Positions 26,048 to 35,915 of a stretch of 64,000 nt of DNA are shown one piece after another. Each line of letters begins with the position of its first letter. Position 1 is the first letter of the stretch. The position numbers were made by a program, and so were the translations under genes. The DNA comes from Lachnospiraceae bacterium (GTDB taxonomy: Bacteria > Bacillota > Clostridia > Lachnospirales > Lachnospiraceae), in assembly GCA_015057025.1 (NCBI GenBank), contig SVFD01000001.1, forward strand, positions 434,001 through 498,000. The letters are read 5' to 3'. The notes under the pieces were generated by a model, which worked only from the letters and a program-made list of their open reading frames with translations, was not told the DNA's origin and did no database searches.

Positions 26048-26881
26048 ATGAAAAGAATCGTAACCGTTCAGGATATTTCGTGTGTGGGTAAGTGCTCTTT
26101 AACCGTTGCATTACCTATTATTTCCGCCATGGGTGTGGAGACTGCCATTATTCCTACCGCGGTTTTATCCACCCATACCATGTTCAGTGAATTTACCTGT
26201 AAGGATTTGACTGACCAGGTCGAGCCTATTACGGCGCATTGGAAGCGTGAAAAATTGGATTTTGACGCGATTTATACAGGTTATCTTGCGTCAGAAGAGC
26301 AGATTGAATTATTAAAAAAGATGTTTGCTGATTTTAAGACAGAGAAAAACTTAATCGTGGTCGATCCGGCTATGGCAGATAATGGTAAATTATACCCTGC
26401 TTTTGATGAGAAGTTTGCTAAGAAGATGGCAGAACTTTGCGGATGTGCGGATATGATACTTCCCAATATTACGGAAGCTTCTTTTATGACAGGAATCGAA
26501 TATAGAGAGAAGTATGATGAAGCTTATGTGAAGGAAATGCTTCTTGCTCTTGCTAAGTTAGGGGCTAAGACTGTTATTCTTACCGGCGTAAGCTTCAAGG
26601 AAGGAACCACCGGCGTTATGGGTTATGACAGTGTGACAGGTGAATTCCACTATTACTGCCATACAAAGCATGCCAAGTCATATCATGGAACCGGCGATGT
26701 GTTCTCAAGCACTTTCGTAGGTGCTATGATGAATGAGCTTAATTGGAAAGAGGCAATAAAAATAGCTGCAGACTATACAGCGGAATGTATTTATGTTACA
26801 ATGAACGATAAAGATGGTTGCTGGTACGGAGTAAATTTCGAAACAGCAATACCGGGGCTTCTGAAGGCCTTGGACAAATAA
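26048..26881 (+). CDS. Pyridoxal/pyridoxamine kinase (PdxY/PdxK type)
   Basis: A 277-residue ribokinase-superfamily enzyme that phosphorylates pyridoxal, pyridoxamine or pyridoxine with ATP in the vitamin B6 salvage pathway. It begins KRIVTVQDISCVGKCSL, with the family's N-terminal substrate-binding motif. VVDPAMADNGKLY is the ATP-site region. The catalytic motif GTGD (G214, T215, G216, D217) is in HGTGDVFSSTF. Length is normal. The ATG at 26048 follows AAAAGGAG. The divergent MocR-type gene suggests control by PLP level. A short membrane-protein gene follows 22 bp downstream. Confidence 0.9.
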   Translation: MKRIVTVQDISCVGKCSLTVALPIISAMGVETAIIPTAVLSTHTMFSEFTCKDLTDQVEPITAHWKREKLDFDAIYTGYLASEEQIELLKKMFADFKTEKNLIVVDPAMADNGKLYPAFDEKFAKKMAELCGCADMILPNITEASFMTGIEYREKYDEAYVKEMLLALAKLGAKTVILTGVSFKEGTTGVMGYDSVTGEFHYYCHTKHAKSYHGTGDVFSSTFVGAMMNELNWKEAIKIAADYTAECIYVTMNDKDGCWYGVNFETAIPGLLKALDK

Positions 26882-26903
26882 TTGTGTAAAAGGAGAGAGT
26901 AAC

Positions 26904-27224
26904 ATGAACAAAGTATTATCTTGTATTTTATCGTTTTTGCCGGCTGTACTTATCTTTTCGTCATTATTGGTTTTTTTTGCCTGCTATATGATTTTCGGTG
27001 AAGGAACTATGACGGCATTTGAAACAATCCTGGCATTTTTGATAATAGGAGTGGAATTCATCGGAGTAATTTTGACCTTTGTAATTATGATTTGGTATAT
27101 AGTGAAAGTATTTAAGAATCCCGAACTGTCTACAGGTATGAAGATTCTCTGGTGCTTCCTCCTGTATTCCTTCAATCTCTTTATATATCCGGTATTCTGG
27201 TTCATTTACATCCGTAATGAGTAA
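26904..27224 (+). CDS. Small three-helix membrane protein, PLDc_N-like
   Basis: A 106-residue protein with membrane segments at about residues 8-30, 37-66 and 82-102. The last segment, KILWCFLLYSFNLFIYPVFW, resembles the PLDc_N (phospholipase D-nuclease N-terminal) membrane motif found in many small Firmicute proteins. There are no catalytic residues. It follows the kinase gene closely, with AAAGGAGAG before the ATG, and probably shares its transcript. Function unknown. Confidence 0.65.
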   Translation: MNKVLSCILSFLPAVLIFSSLLVFFACYMIFGEGTMTAFETILAFLIIGVEFIGVILTFVIMIWYIVKVFKNPELSTGMKILWCFLLYSFNLFIYPVFWFIYIRNE

Positions 27225-27290
27225 TCATATTCAAGGATATATTGTAAAGTAAATTATAAAGCAACAAATATATACTCATACATAAAACAA

Positions 27291-27350
27291 GGTGAGGAAG
27301 TTATCTTTTCTTCGGGGAGCGTCCCTAAGAAAAAAGATAACTTCCTCACC
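27291..27350. terminator. Long bidirectional hairpin between convergent genes
   Basis: GGTGAGGAAGTTATCTTTT (27291-27309) pairs perfectly over 19 bp with its complement at 27332-27350. The centre (CTTCGGGGA/TCCCTAAG) forms an additional imperfect stem. It is symmetrical and lies between the stops of the PLDc_N-like gene and the minus-strand DUF6062 gene. Confidence 0.75.
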
Positions 27351-27365
27351 GTATTATTATAACAT

Positions 27366-28130
27366 TTACTTCTTCTGCTGATATACAGGGTCAGCGGGAT
27401 ACCCACCTTTTAACTTCTGCATACCGCGCTGAATCGCATCTTTGGAATTCTTCCAGTCGGCATCCTTATTACGGTAGTCAAATTTTTCAACAAGCCAGGA
27501 AACATCCTCCTGCAGACGGTCCATATGTTTTTGCTGTAATTCGAACATTGCCGGGTAGAAGTCAGCCTTCTGTTTATCGTTTAATTTACTTTCACCGGCT
27601 TCGCACAAATCACCGAAGTGGTGGAGGCAGAAGCCTTTGCTGTTTTTTACTTTTTCTACGAATTCAGGGTCTCTTTTATACATAACAAAAAAAGTGTCCA
27701 CATAACGCTCATAGGTATCCGCAAAACGTTTACAGATGTAGCAGGACTCATCTTTTTCTTTTACCCAGGCAGCAACTGAGTTTTTGCATTCCGGACCGGA
27801 CTTGGCGAATTTGGAACGGAAGGTAGATTTTTCGGGTTGATATTTCTTCATCACATCTGCCATCTGTTTGCGCATTTCTATGTAATGGGTTTTAAGAATC
27901 CATGCATTTCCCAGAGTGTTACCATAGTCAAACATCTTTTTAAAATGAGCACGGCAAAAGCCCGCCTTATCGGTTGCTTCTCTTACATCACTTTCCATGT
28001 AAGAAGAGCCGGAGCCAAGGGCAAAGTCTAATAAATCCTGTTCCACTTCACGTTCTACGAAGCAAAAAGGGCATTCGTCATTGGCATTCATGGCATCATT
28101 TAAAGGAATGGTATATAACTGTTCTTTCAT
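27366..28130 (-). CDS. DUF6062-type cysteine-pair protein
   Basis: A 254-residue soluble protein without signal peptide. It carries two similar cysteine/histidine modules: CPFC followed by GFCRAHFKKMFDYGN, then CYIC followed by GFCLHHFGDLCE. This looks like an internal duplication, probably two structural metal sites or redox pairs. The pattern matches the DUF6062 family of Clostridia, whose function is not known. It is encoded 20 bp after the membrane protein gene at 28151-28858, so the two form an operon. Confidence 0.72.
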   Translation of the reverse strand: MKEQLYTIPLNDAMNANDECPFCFVEREVEQDLLDFALGSGSSYMESDVREATDKAGFCRAHFKKMFDYGNTLGNAWILKTHYIEMRKQMADVMKKYQPEKSTFRSKFAKSGPECKNSVAAWVKEKDESCYICKRFADTYERYVDTFFVMYKRDPEFVEKVKNSKGFCLHHFGDLCEAGESKLNDKQKADFYPAMFELQQKHMDRLQEDVSWLVEKFDYRNKDADWKNSKDAIQRGMQKLKGGYPADPVYQQKK

Positions 28131-28150
28131 CTTTCGTATCCTTTCATAAA

Positions 28151-28858
28151 TTAAGGGGTTTCAAAAATATATTCAACAAAGGAAACTGCCATTTCGGTTC
28201 TGGGTGAAATGGAAATAATTGCAAGAACCGGTTCGGCGTCTTCCGGATAAAGTCCTAATTCCTTGATACGGGGGGCATCACCGATATAAATACCGATAGG
28301 GTAGTCGGTGCCGTATTCATCGGGATTGAAATAGTAGATAAGTCCCTGTTCGTCCAGCTCCTGGTATAAATCTGCAGGAAGAATGTCTTTTAAAGGAGGC
28401 CGGTAAAAACCGTTTATTTCATACATTTCAATCTGCTGGGCACTTCCGATTAAAACATCCATATCGCCATGCTCTCCGGTTTTGGAAAGTTTCATGTCGA
28501 TTGCAATATTAAAGTCATGGGTAGAAACAGGGTCCAAGGCATTGGACACATCAAAAAGCAATTGATATTCATCCGTGTTAATACCTTCATGCGCGGCAAA
28601 GTCCTGCATAAACAGAGTAACAGGTTCTGTATTATCCGCTACATAGAAATTTGTATTCAGTGCATAGCCCGTAAAAGCATAGGGCAGAGGGCGGAATACG
28701 GTATAATGCAGTACCAAATATACAATAAAAGCAAGAATTAACAATCCAACACATACATGTACCTTATAATAATGCCAAAAATGCTTTAGTTTCTCTGAAG
28801 TACTTCGCTCTTCCAATACTTTTTGATTCTGTTCTTTGATTTCATCTCTGATTGACAC
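28151..28858 (-). CDS. Single-pass membrane protein with extracellular domain
   Basis: A 235-residue protein with a charged cytoplasmic N-terminus (about 35 residues), one membrane segment at about 36-56 (VHVCVGLLILAFIVYLVLHY) and an extracytoplasmic mixed domain of about 175 residues. The outer domain contains IDMKLSKTGEHGDMDVLIGS and RPPLKDILPADLYQELDEQG, which reads like a periplasmic-binding-like fold (a metal- or solute-binding shape), but I see no decisive motif. First gene of the operon with the DUF6062 gene; promoter at 28900-28928. Confidence 0.6.
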   Translation of the reverse strand: MSIRDEIKEQNQKVLEERSTSEKLKHFWHYYKVHVCVGLLILAFIVYLVLHYTVFRPLPYAFTGYALNTNFYVADNTEPVTLFMQDFAAHEGINTDEYQLLFDVSNALDPVSTHDFNIAIDMKLSKTGEHGDMDVLIGSAQQIEMYEINGFYRPPLKDILPADLYQELDEQGLIYYFNPDEYGTDYPIGIYIGDAPRIKELGLYPEDAEPVLAIISISPRTEMAVSFVEYIFETP

Positions 28859-28899
28859 TTGAAATTCCTCTCTTATTAAAAAAATAAACCAATAAAATT

Positions 28900-28928
28900 A
28901 TCATAATCTTCCAAAACTTTAAGGTCAA
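28900..28928 (-). promoter_or_regulatory. Promoter of the minus-strand membrane/DUF6062 operon
   Basis: On the minus strand TTGACC (28928-28923) and TATGAT (28905-28900) are 17 bases apart, 42 bases upstream of the ATG. Confidence 0.6.
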
Positions 28929-29003
28929 GCCTTATTTTATATGCCTGTTGTGAACGAAAAGTGAAAATAGTATTAAAAAAGAAAAAAGGTTTTGAATTTA
29001 GCC

Positions 29004-29032
29004 TTGAATCTTTTTCAAGAATGTACTATTAT
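29004..29032 (+). promoter_or_regulatory. Promoter of the DUF6106-type gene
   Basis: TTGAAT (29004-29009) and TATTAT (29027-29032) with 17-base spacing, 55 bases upstream of the ATG at 29088. Confidence 0.5.
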
Positions 29033-29087
29033 GTTAGAAATCGTATTTTTATAATATCTTTTTTATAGGTAATCTGGGAGTGACAGA

Positions 29088-29591
29088 ATGAGTGAAGCAT
29101 ACAAGGAGCTTTTAATCAAGCAGGGTGAAAATAAGAAGGACAAGTTTCTCGGTATTGCAATGGTTGTAACAGCCTGCATTTCACTTGTAAGCGGATTACT
29201 TATAAATTTTTTGTTTCTGTTGGGGACGGTTCTGTTCGGAATTCTTTCTTATGTAGTATATTTCCGTAAAATGAAAGTAGAATATGAATACACATATATG
29301 GACAAAGAGCTCCGTATTGATCGTATTTATAATGAATCGAAAAGAAAAAGGGTTACGGTTCTTGATTTGGGTAAAATGGAGATTCTTGCGAAAGAAGATT
29401 CTTATCATTTGGACAGCTACAAGAATCGTCAGGCAAAAGAGATGGATTTTTCCACCGGTCTGGAGGATACGGAAGAATTATCTACTTATGTTATGTATTA
29501 TGCAGGTACGGACAAGTATTATTTGTCCTTAACCGAAGATTTTATGAAAGCAATACGTCAGACCTTACCTCATAAGGTCAAGGCGGATTGA
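29088..29591 (+). CDS. DUF6106-type membrane protein
   Basis: A 167-residue protein with two membrane segments (about residues 21-38 and 40-58) forming a hairpin, followed by a basic beta-rich cytosolic domain of about 105 residues (VEYEYTYMDKELRIDRIYNE, KRKRVTVLDLGKMEIL). The pattern matches the DUF6106 family, usually found just upstream of guaB in Lachnospiraceae, as here (38 bp gap). PH-domain-like membrane proteins have a similar layout. Function unknown. Confidence 0.65.
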   Translation: MSEAYKELLIKQGENKKDKFLGIAMVVTACISLVSGLLINFLFLLGTVLFGILSYVVYFRKMKVEYEYTYMDKELRIDRIYNESKRKRVTVLDLGKMEILAKEDSYHLDSYKNRQAKEMDFSTGLEDTEELSTYVMYYAGTDKYYLSLTEDFMKAIRQTLPHKVKAD

Positions 29592-29596
29592 TATAA

Positions 29597-31084
<1,488 letters not shown>

Positions 31085-31119
31085 TTTGCCGAAATCTGAA
31101 CGAATTTGTTTTATATAAG

Positions 31120-31150
31120 ATAAAAGGATTGCGAAGCAAGTTCCTTTTAT
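31120..31150 (+). terminator. Hairpin downstream of guaB
   Basis: ATAAAAGGA (31120-31128) pairs with TCCTTTTAT (31142-31150), and TTGC/GCAA makes an inner stem. The U-tract is weak, so it may be a leaky terminator before the BlaI-like gene. Confidence 0.5.
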
Positions 31151-31185
31151 ATAAATACACATATGGATTTTGGAGGTTTTTACTG

Positions 31186-31554
31186 ATGAGAGCACAACAC
31201 GCGACAGAATGTGAATTACTGGTCATGAAGTGCATCTGGATGAATCCTGACAAGGAATTGTCCATGCCTGCAATCAATGAACTGGTAAATAAGACTTATA
31301 ATAAGGAGTGGGCGCCTCAGACAGTTTCAACATTTTTGAAGAGACTGCGAAACAGAGGATTTATTGAGGCTGAGCGCCGAGGACGTTCCTTTGTTTATCA
31401 TAGTCTGATTAATGCTGAGGACTATAAAGCTGCAACCGTAATGGATTGTTGCGAATTCTGGTGTGAAGGAGACGCTGCCAAAATGGTTGAAATCGTAAAA
31501 GAAGACAGAGGTCTTTCAGCAGAAGAAATTAAAAAATTGAAAGAACTTTTATAA
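31186..31554 (+). CDS. BlaI/MecI/CopY-family repressor
   Basis: A 122-residue winged-helix repressor of the BlaI/MecI family: TECELLVMKCIWMNPDKELS begins the DNA-binding domain, KEWAPQTVSTFLKRLRNRGF is the recognition helix region, and a short C-terminal dimerisation helix pair follows. ATG 31186 is preferred because TGGAGG lies 10 bases upstream; longer starts lack a ribosome binding site. BlaI-type repressors are normally paired with a BlaR1/MecR1 sensor protease, but no such gene is adjacent. It may therefore respond to another signal or act with a distant partner. Confidence 0.85.
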   Translation: MRAQHATECELLVMKCIWMNPDKELSMPAINELVNKTYNKEWAPQTVSTFLKRLRNRGFIEAERRGRSFVYHSLINAEDYKAATVMDCCEFWCEGDAAKMVEIVKEDRGLSAEEIKKLKELL

Positions 31555-31582
31555 AGTTATTTTCGTAAATTTGCAGAAGATA

Positions 31583-31616
31583 AAAGTGGTCTATCCGAAT
31601 CCGGGTAGACCACTTT
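31583..31616 (+). terminator. Hairpin after the BlaI-like gene
   Basis: AAAGTGGTCTATCCG pairs with CGGGTAGACCACTTT across a short loop, with one wobble. It is followed only by a weak T-rich stretch. Confidence 0.65.
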
Positions 31617-31664
31617 GTACATTTAAGGTAAGTGCAGTCGGAGCAGAAAGAAAAAGGTGTTATC

Positions 31665-32042
31665 ATGTATGATGTCAATAAAACAGTGATTATGAATGGC
31701 TTGGATATAGAATATTTGATGCGTGGTTTGGAAATTTCAGATAATATTGGGACAATTACACAGAAGAAATTAGAAGATTTGCAAAAATCCATAAAACGTA
31801 TGAAGCAACCGGTACCTAAAATAAACGAATGTAAAACATTACAGGACTTTTTGGAAGCATCCTACCATGATGAAAATTACGATTATGATACCCGTTACAG
31901 CGAAGGCAGAGTTGGAAGATATTATATTAGTTGGGAGAATATGTTAGAAATTGACAATCGTCTTATTCAGTTGCATAATGGAACGGAGAAAATGCTATTT
32001 AAAATAAACGGAATAGAAAAATTTATACAGAGTAAAATATAA
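31665..32042 (+). CDS. Hypothetical small soluble protein
   Basis: A 125-residue protein with no membrane segment. It is charged and predominantly helical, with YDYDTRYSEGRVGRYYISWE as its most distinctive stretch. ATG 31665 (MYDVNKTVIM) was chosen because AAAAAGGTG precedes it; the frame also extends 11 codons upstream. It lies 38 bp before the flavodoxin-fold gene on the same strand. I do not recognise the family. Confidence 0.5.
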   Translation: MYDVNKTVIMNGLDIEYLMRGLEISDNIGTITQKKLEDLQKSIKRMKQPVPKINECKTLQDFLEASYHDENYDYDTRYSEGRVGRYYISWENMLEIDNRLIQLHNGTEKMLFKINGIEKFIQSKI

Positions 32043-32080
32043 CAGAAGCAGAATGAATTAAAGAAAGGACAGAAGAGTAA

Positions 32081-32710
32081 ATGAAAGTATTATTGGTATG
32101 CGGCAGCCCTCATAAAGAAGGATGTACTCACACAGCTTTGACAGAGGTTGCCAAAACATTACAAGAAGAAGGAATTGAAACTAAGGAAATTTGGATAGGA
32201 AACAAGCCGGTGGGAGGTTGTACTGCTTGCGGAGGTTGTGCAGGTAAAGGAAAATGCATCTACGATGATATTGTAAATCAGGTTCTTGATGAGATTGATA
32301 CATACGATGGTTTTATTTTTGGAACACCGGTTTATTATGCATCACCTAACGGAAGTATGTTAAGTTTTATGGATCGCCTTTTTTATGCAGGTGCGGCTAA
32401 GATGGCATATAAGCCGGCAGCGGCAGTTGCGTCAGCAAGACGAGGCGGAACAACCGCAACCTTTGATGCCATGAATAAATATTTTACCATTAACAATATG
32501 CCTGTTGTATCATCCAGATACTGGAATATGGTACACGGAAGTAATGGAAAGGGAGAAGATGTTTTACAGGATGAAGAAGGCTTGCAGACCATGCGCTATT
32601 TAGGACGCAATATGGCATGGATTTTGAAATGTATTGAGGCCGGAAAGAAAGCCGGTATTGATGCACCTAAGCCTGAAGAAAGTAAGATTATGACGAATTT
32701 TATAAGATAA
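32081..32710 (+). CDS. Flavodoxin-fold NAD(P)H-dependent oxidoreductase with cysteine cluster
   Basis: A 209-residue FMN-binding reductase of the NADPH-dependent FMN reductase/iron-sulfur flavoprotein group. The N-terminal phosphate loop is GSPHKEGCTHTAL, and FGTPVYYASPNGSM is the second FMN contact. A cysteine cluster at C47, C50, C53 and C59 (GGCTACGGCAGKGKC) looks like the iron-sulfur flavoprotein motif, so it may hold a [4Fe-4S] cluster as well as FMN. Substrate unknown; roles in redox or oxygen stress are typical. AAAGGAC precedes the ATG. Confidence 0.8.
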   Translation: MKVLLVCGSPHKEGCTHTALTEVAKTLQEEGIETKEIWIGNKPVGGCTACGGCAGKGKCIYDDIVNQVLDEIDTYDGFIFGTPVYYASPNGSMLSFMDRLFYAGAAKMAYKPAAAVASARRGGTTATFDAMNKYFTINNMPVVSSRYWNMVHGSNGKGEDVLQDEEGLQTMRYLGRNMAWILKCIEAGKKAGIDAPKPEESKIMTNFIR

Positions 32711-32826
32711 CAAAAAATTGTGACATAAAATGACCTTTTAGATTAAAAATAAGCGTTTATATGTTTGTTTTTATCTGAAGGGGCATTTTTTTGTTAAATA
32801 TAATTTATATATAAGTTAAAAAAATA

Positions 32827-32854
32827 TTGACAAAATAAAAGTTGCTGTTATACT
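32827..32854 (+). promoter_or_regulatory. Promoter of clpB
   Basis: TTGACA (32827-32832) and TATACT (32849-32854) are 16 bases apart, about 90 bases upstream of the clpB start. I see no CIRCE or CtsR operator overlapping it. Confidence 0.75.
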
Positions 32855-32946
32855 GATAATAGAACAAACAAAACAAGTAAAACAGAAAAGATAGAAATTA
32901 AACTAATAAAGGAATGTATAGTTCTGATATAAAGGAGGAGTATGTT

Positions 32947-35538
32947 ATGGATGGTTCTAAATTTACACAGAAATCTCTGGAAGCTTTGGAAAACTGTCAG
33001 AAGCTTGCAGATGAGTACGGAAATCAGGAAATTGCGCAGGAGCATCTTCTGTATGCCCTTCTCACAATTGAAGACAGTCTTATTCTTAAACTGATTGAAA
33101 GAATGGATATTAACAAGGAGCATTTTTGCAATCGGGTTTTAAATATGATTGAGAGACGTCCTAAAGTTTCCGGAGGACAGCCTTATGTCGGAAATGATTT
33201 GCGAAAAGCTTTAGGAAAGGCAGAAGATGTTGCAAAGCAGATGGGTGATGAGTTTATTTCTGTAGAGCATCTGTTTCTTGCTATGTTAGAGTTGCCTTCA
33301 ACGGATATGAAGGCTCTATGGAAGGAATATGGCATAAGTAAAGAACGTTTTTTGCAGGCTTTAGCTACTGTCCGGGGGAGTCAACGTGTAACGGGAGATA
33401 ATCCGGAGGCGACTTATGATACCTTGAATAAGTATGGTCAGGATTTGGTAGAGAAGGCGCGAGGACAGAAAATGGATCCTGTTATTGGCAGAGATAATGA
33501 AATTCGTAATGTAATCCGGATTTTATCCAGAAAAACAAAGAATAATCCTGTCTTAATCGGTGAACCGGGTGTGGGTAAGACCGCAGTGGTAGAAGGGCTT
33601 GCACAACGTATTGTCAGGGGAGATGTGCCTCTTGGACTTAAGGATAAAAAGATATTTGCTCTCGATATGGGAGCTTTGGTAGCAGGTGCCAAGTATCGCG
33701 GTGAGTTTGAAGAGCGTCTGAAAGCAGTATTGGATGAAGTGCGTCAGTCGGAGGGCGAAATTATTCTTTTTATTGATGAACTCCATACCATTGTAGGTGC
33801 AGGTAAAACGGATGGTGCTTTAGATGCCGGCAATATGTTAAAACCTATGCTTGCAAGAGGAGAGTTACATTGTATCGGTGCTACAACTTTGGATGAATAT
33901 CGTAAGTATATTGAGAAAGATGCGGCTTTGGAACGTAGATTTCAACCGGTATTGGTGGATGAACCTACGGTTGAGGATACCATATCCATATTGCGTGGTA
34001 TAAAAGAGCGATATGAGGTTTTCCACGGCGTGAAAATTATGGATAATGCTTTGGTCAGCGCAGCAACATTGTCTCATCGTTATATTACAGACCGTTTTTT
34101 ACCGGATAAGGCTATTGACTTGGTTGATGAGGCTTGCGCCTTGATTAAAACAGAGTTGGATTCCATGCCTACTGAATTGGATGAATTGCAACGTAAAATT
34201 ATGCAAATGGAAATTGAAGAAGCAGCATTAAAGAAAGAAGATGACAGATTAAGCCGTGAACGTCTGGAGGTTTTACAAAAAGAACTGGCAGAAGAAAAGG
34301 CTGAGTTTGCCAATCGTAAAGCACAGTGGGAAAACGAGAAGACTTCTGTTGACCGCTTAAGTAGTATGCGTGAAGAGATTGAGGAGGTAAATAATCAGAT
34401 TCAGGTAGCGCAAAGAGAGGGTAATCTGGAAAAGGCAGCAGAATTAAGCTATGGCAAATTACCGGAATTACGGAAGGCTTTGGAAGCAGAAGAAGAGAAA
34501 ATAAAAAATGGCGGGTTGACTCTTTTGCATGAAAGTGTATCCGAAGAGGAAATAGCCAGAATTATATCCAGATGGACAGGTATTCCTGTAGCTAAATTGA
34601 CAGAATCCGAGAGAAATAAAACATTACATTTGGAAGAAGAATTGCATCGCAGAGTTGTAGGGCAGGATGAAGGCGTGGCTATGGTTACGGAAGCGATTAT
34701 TCGTTCCAAAGCCGGTATTAAAGACCCTACAAAACCTATAGGTTCCTTCCTGTTTTTGGGACCAACAGGCGTAGGAAAAACAGAACTTGCCAAAACTCTG
34801 GCAGAGGCTTTGTTTGATGACGAAAGTAATATGGTCCGTATCGATATGAGTGAATATATGGAGAAACATTCAGTATCCAGATTAATCGGGGCACCTCCCG
34901 GGTATGTTGGATATGATGAAGGCGGACAGTTGACTGAAGCGGTCAGAAGAAAACCCTATGCAGTAATTCTCTTTGATGAGGTGGAAAAGGCACATCCGGA
35001 TGTCTATAATGTGCTTTTACAGGTGCTGGATGATGGTAGAATTACAGATTCCCAGGGAAGAACCGTTGATTTCAAGAATACAATTCTGATTATGACTTCA
35101 AATATCGGTGCAGATGATTTGTTGGAAAGCATGGAAGAACATGGAGATATCACTGATGAGGCTTTGGCATGTGTTCATAGTAAGCTTCGAATGAATTTCA
35201 GACCGGAATTTTTAAACAGACTGGATGAAATTGTTATGTTTAAGCCTTTAACTAAAGAGAATATTTCCGGCATTGTTGATTTAATAATTGAGGATTTAAA
35301 CCATAGAATCGCAGATAAAGAAATTAGTCTCGCGGTAACTGTAGCGGCAAAGGATTACATCGTGGAGCAGGGATATGACCCTACTTACGGAGCCAGACCT
35401 CTAAAAAGGTATGTACAGAAGAATGTAGAAACTCTTCTTGCAAGGAAGATTCTGGCCGGAGAGGTTCAAATGGGTGATGTGGTAACGATTGATATCTCAA
35501 ACGATAAATTAGTGGCTGTTGCAACAGGTAATGTATAA
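32947..35538 (+). CDS. clpB: ATP-dependent disaggregase ClpB
   Basis: An 863-residue AAA+ unfoldase that works with DnaK to rescue aggregated proteins. Order: Clp N-domain (about residues 1-150), AAA-1 with Walker A GEPGVGKT (205-212), a long coiled-coil middle domain (about 400-525), AAA-2 with Walker A GPTGVGKT (605-612) and sensor/arginine motifs, then the C-terminal D2-small domain. The long middle domain and the absence of a ClpP-binding IGF-type loop distinguish ClpB from ClpC/ClpA. ATG 32947 follows AAAGGAGGAG at 32931-32940; an upstream in-frame start lacks this. Monocistronic, with its own promoter and terminator. Confidence 0.95.
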   Translation: MDGSKFTQKSLEALENCQKLADEYGNQEIAQEHLLYALLTIEDSLILKLIERMDINKEHFCNRVLNMIERRPKVSGGQPYVGNDLRKALGKAEDVAKQMGDEFISVEHLFLAMLELPSTDMKALWKEYGISKERFLQALATVRGSQRVTGDNPEATYDTLNKYGQDLVEKARGQKMDPVIGRDNEIRNVIRILSRKTKNNPVLIGEPGVGKTAVVEGLAQRIVRGDVPLGLKDKKIFALDMGALVAGAKYRGEFEERLKAVLDEVRQSEGEIILFIDELHTIVGAGKTDGALDAGNMLKPMLARGELHCIGATTLDEYRKYIEKDAALERRFQPVLVDEPTVEDTISILRGIKERYEVFHGVKIMDNALVSAATLSHRYITDRFLPDKAIDLVDEACALIKTELDSMPTELDELQRKIMQMEIEEAALKKEDDRLSRERLEVLQKELAEEKAEFANRKAQWENEKTSVDRLSSMREEIEEVNNQIQVAQREGNLEKAAELSYGKLPELRKALEAEEEKIKNGGLTLLHESVSEEEIARIISRWTGIPVAKLTESERNKTLHLEEELHRRVVGQDEGVAMVTEAIIRSKAGIKDPTKPIGSFLFLGPTGVGKTELAKTLAEALFDDESNMVRIDMSEYMEKHSVSRLIGAPPGYVGYDEGGQLTEAVRRKPYAVILFDEVEKAHPDVYNVLLQVLDDGRITDSQGRTVDFKNTILIMTSNIGADDLLESMEEHGDITDEALACVHSKLRMNFRPEFLNRLDEIVMFKPLTKENISGIVDLIIEDLNHRIADKEISLAVTVAAKDYIVEQGYDPTYGARPLKRYVQKNVETLLARKILAGEVQMGDVVTIDISNDKLVAVATGNV

Positions 35539-35647
35539 TATGCCCTGATGACGCTATTTGTTTGTGAAAGAAGAAAGAAGACGGTTATATTGTTGAAACA
35601 ATGAAAATCGGTTGATTTCCCATGGCAGATATTTTATAATTTAATGA

Positions 35648-35679
35648 AAGGGCGGTGGAGATTGCTCCATCGCCTTTTT
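35648..35679 (+). terminator. Intrinsic terminator after clpB
   Basis: GGCGGTGGAG pairs with CTCCATCGCC (one G-T wobble) around ATTG, followed by TTTTT. Confidence 0.8.
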
Positions 35680-35741
35680 AGATGTAAAAATGGCTGAGAA
35701 GGCAGTATTAAAGACTGTTTTAGAGAGTAGGAGAGCGTAAA

Positions 35742-35915
35742 ATGATTCCAAAGGATCCGGTTATGTTATTGAGTTTTTTAAATCTTAAACTTCGGGACTA
35801 TTACAAAAGTGCAGAAGCAATGTATGAAGATTTAGACCTTGACCGCAGTGAAATAGAAGAAAAACTTGCGGCAATCGGATACAATTATGATAAGGAGAAA
35901 AATCAATTTGTCTGA
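35742..35915 (+). CDS. DUF4250 small protein
   Basis: A 57-residue protein beginning MIPKDPVMLLSFLNLKLRD and ending AAIGYNYDKEKNQFV, a strong match to the DUF4250 pattern (PKDPVMLLS at the start, EKLAAIGY in the middle, YD..NQF at the end). It is helical and soluble; the family's function is unknown. GGAGAG lies 8 bases before the ATG. Its stop overlaps the TTG start of the following ASKHA gene (TTGTCTGA), so the two are translationally coupled. Confidence 0.82.
   Translation: MIPKDPVMLLSFLNLKLRDYYKSAEAMYEDLDLDRSEIEEKLAAIGYNYDKEKNQFV

Noticed and set aside
32947-35538. Assignment as ClpC
   Set aside because: The long middle coiled coil and the N-terminal features fit ClpB, and no mcsA/mcsB/ctsR genes are adjacent.
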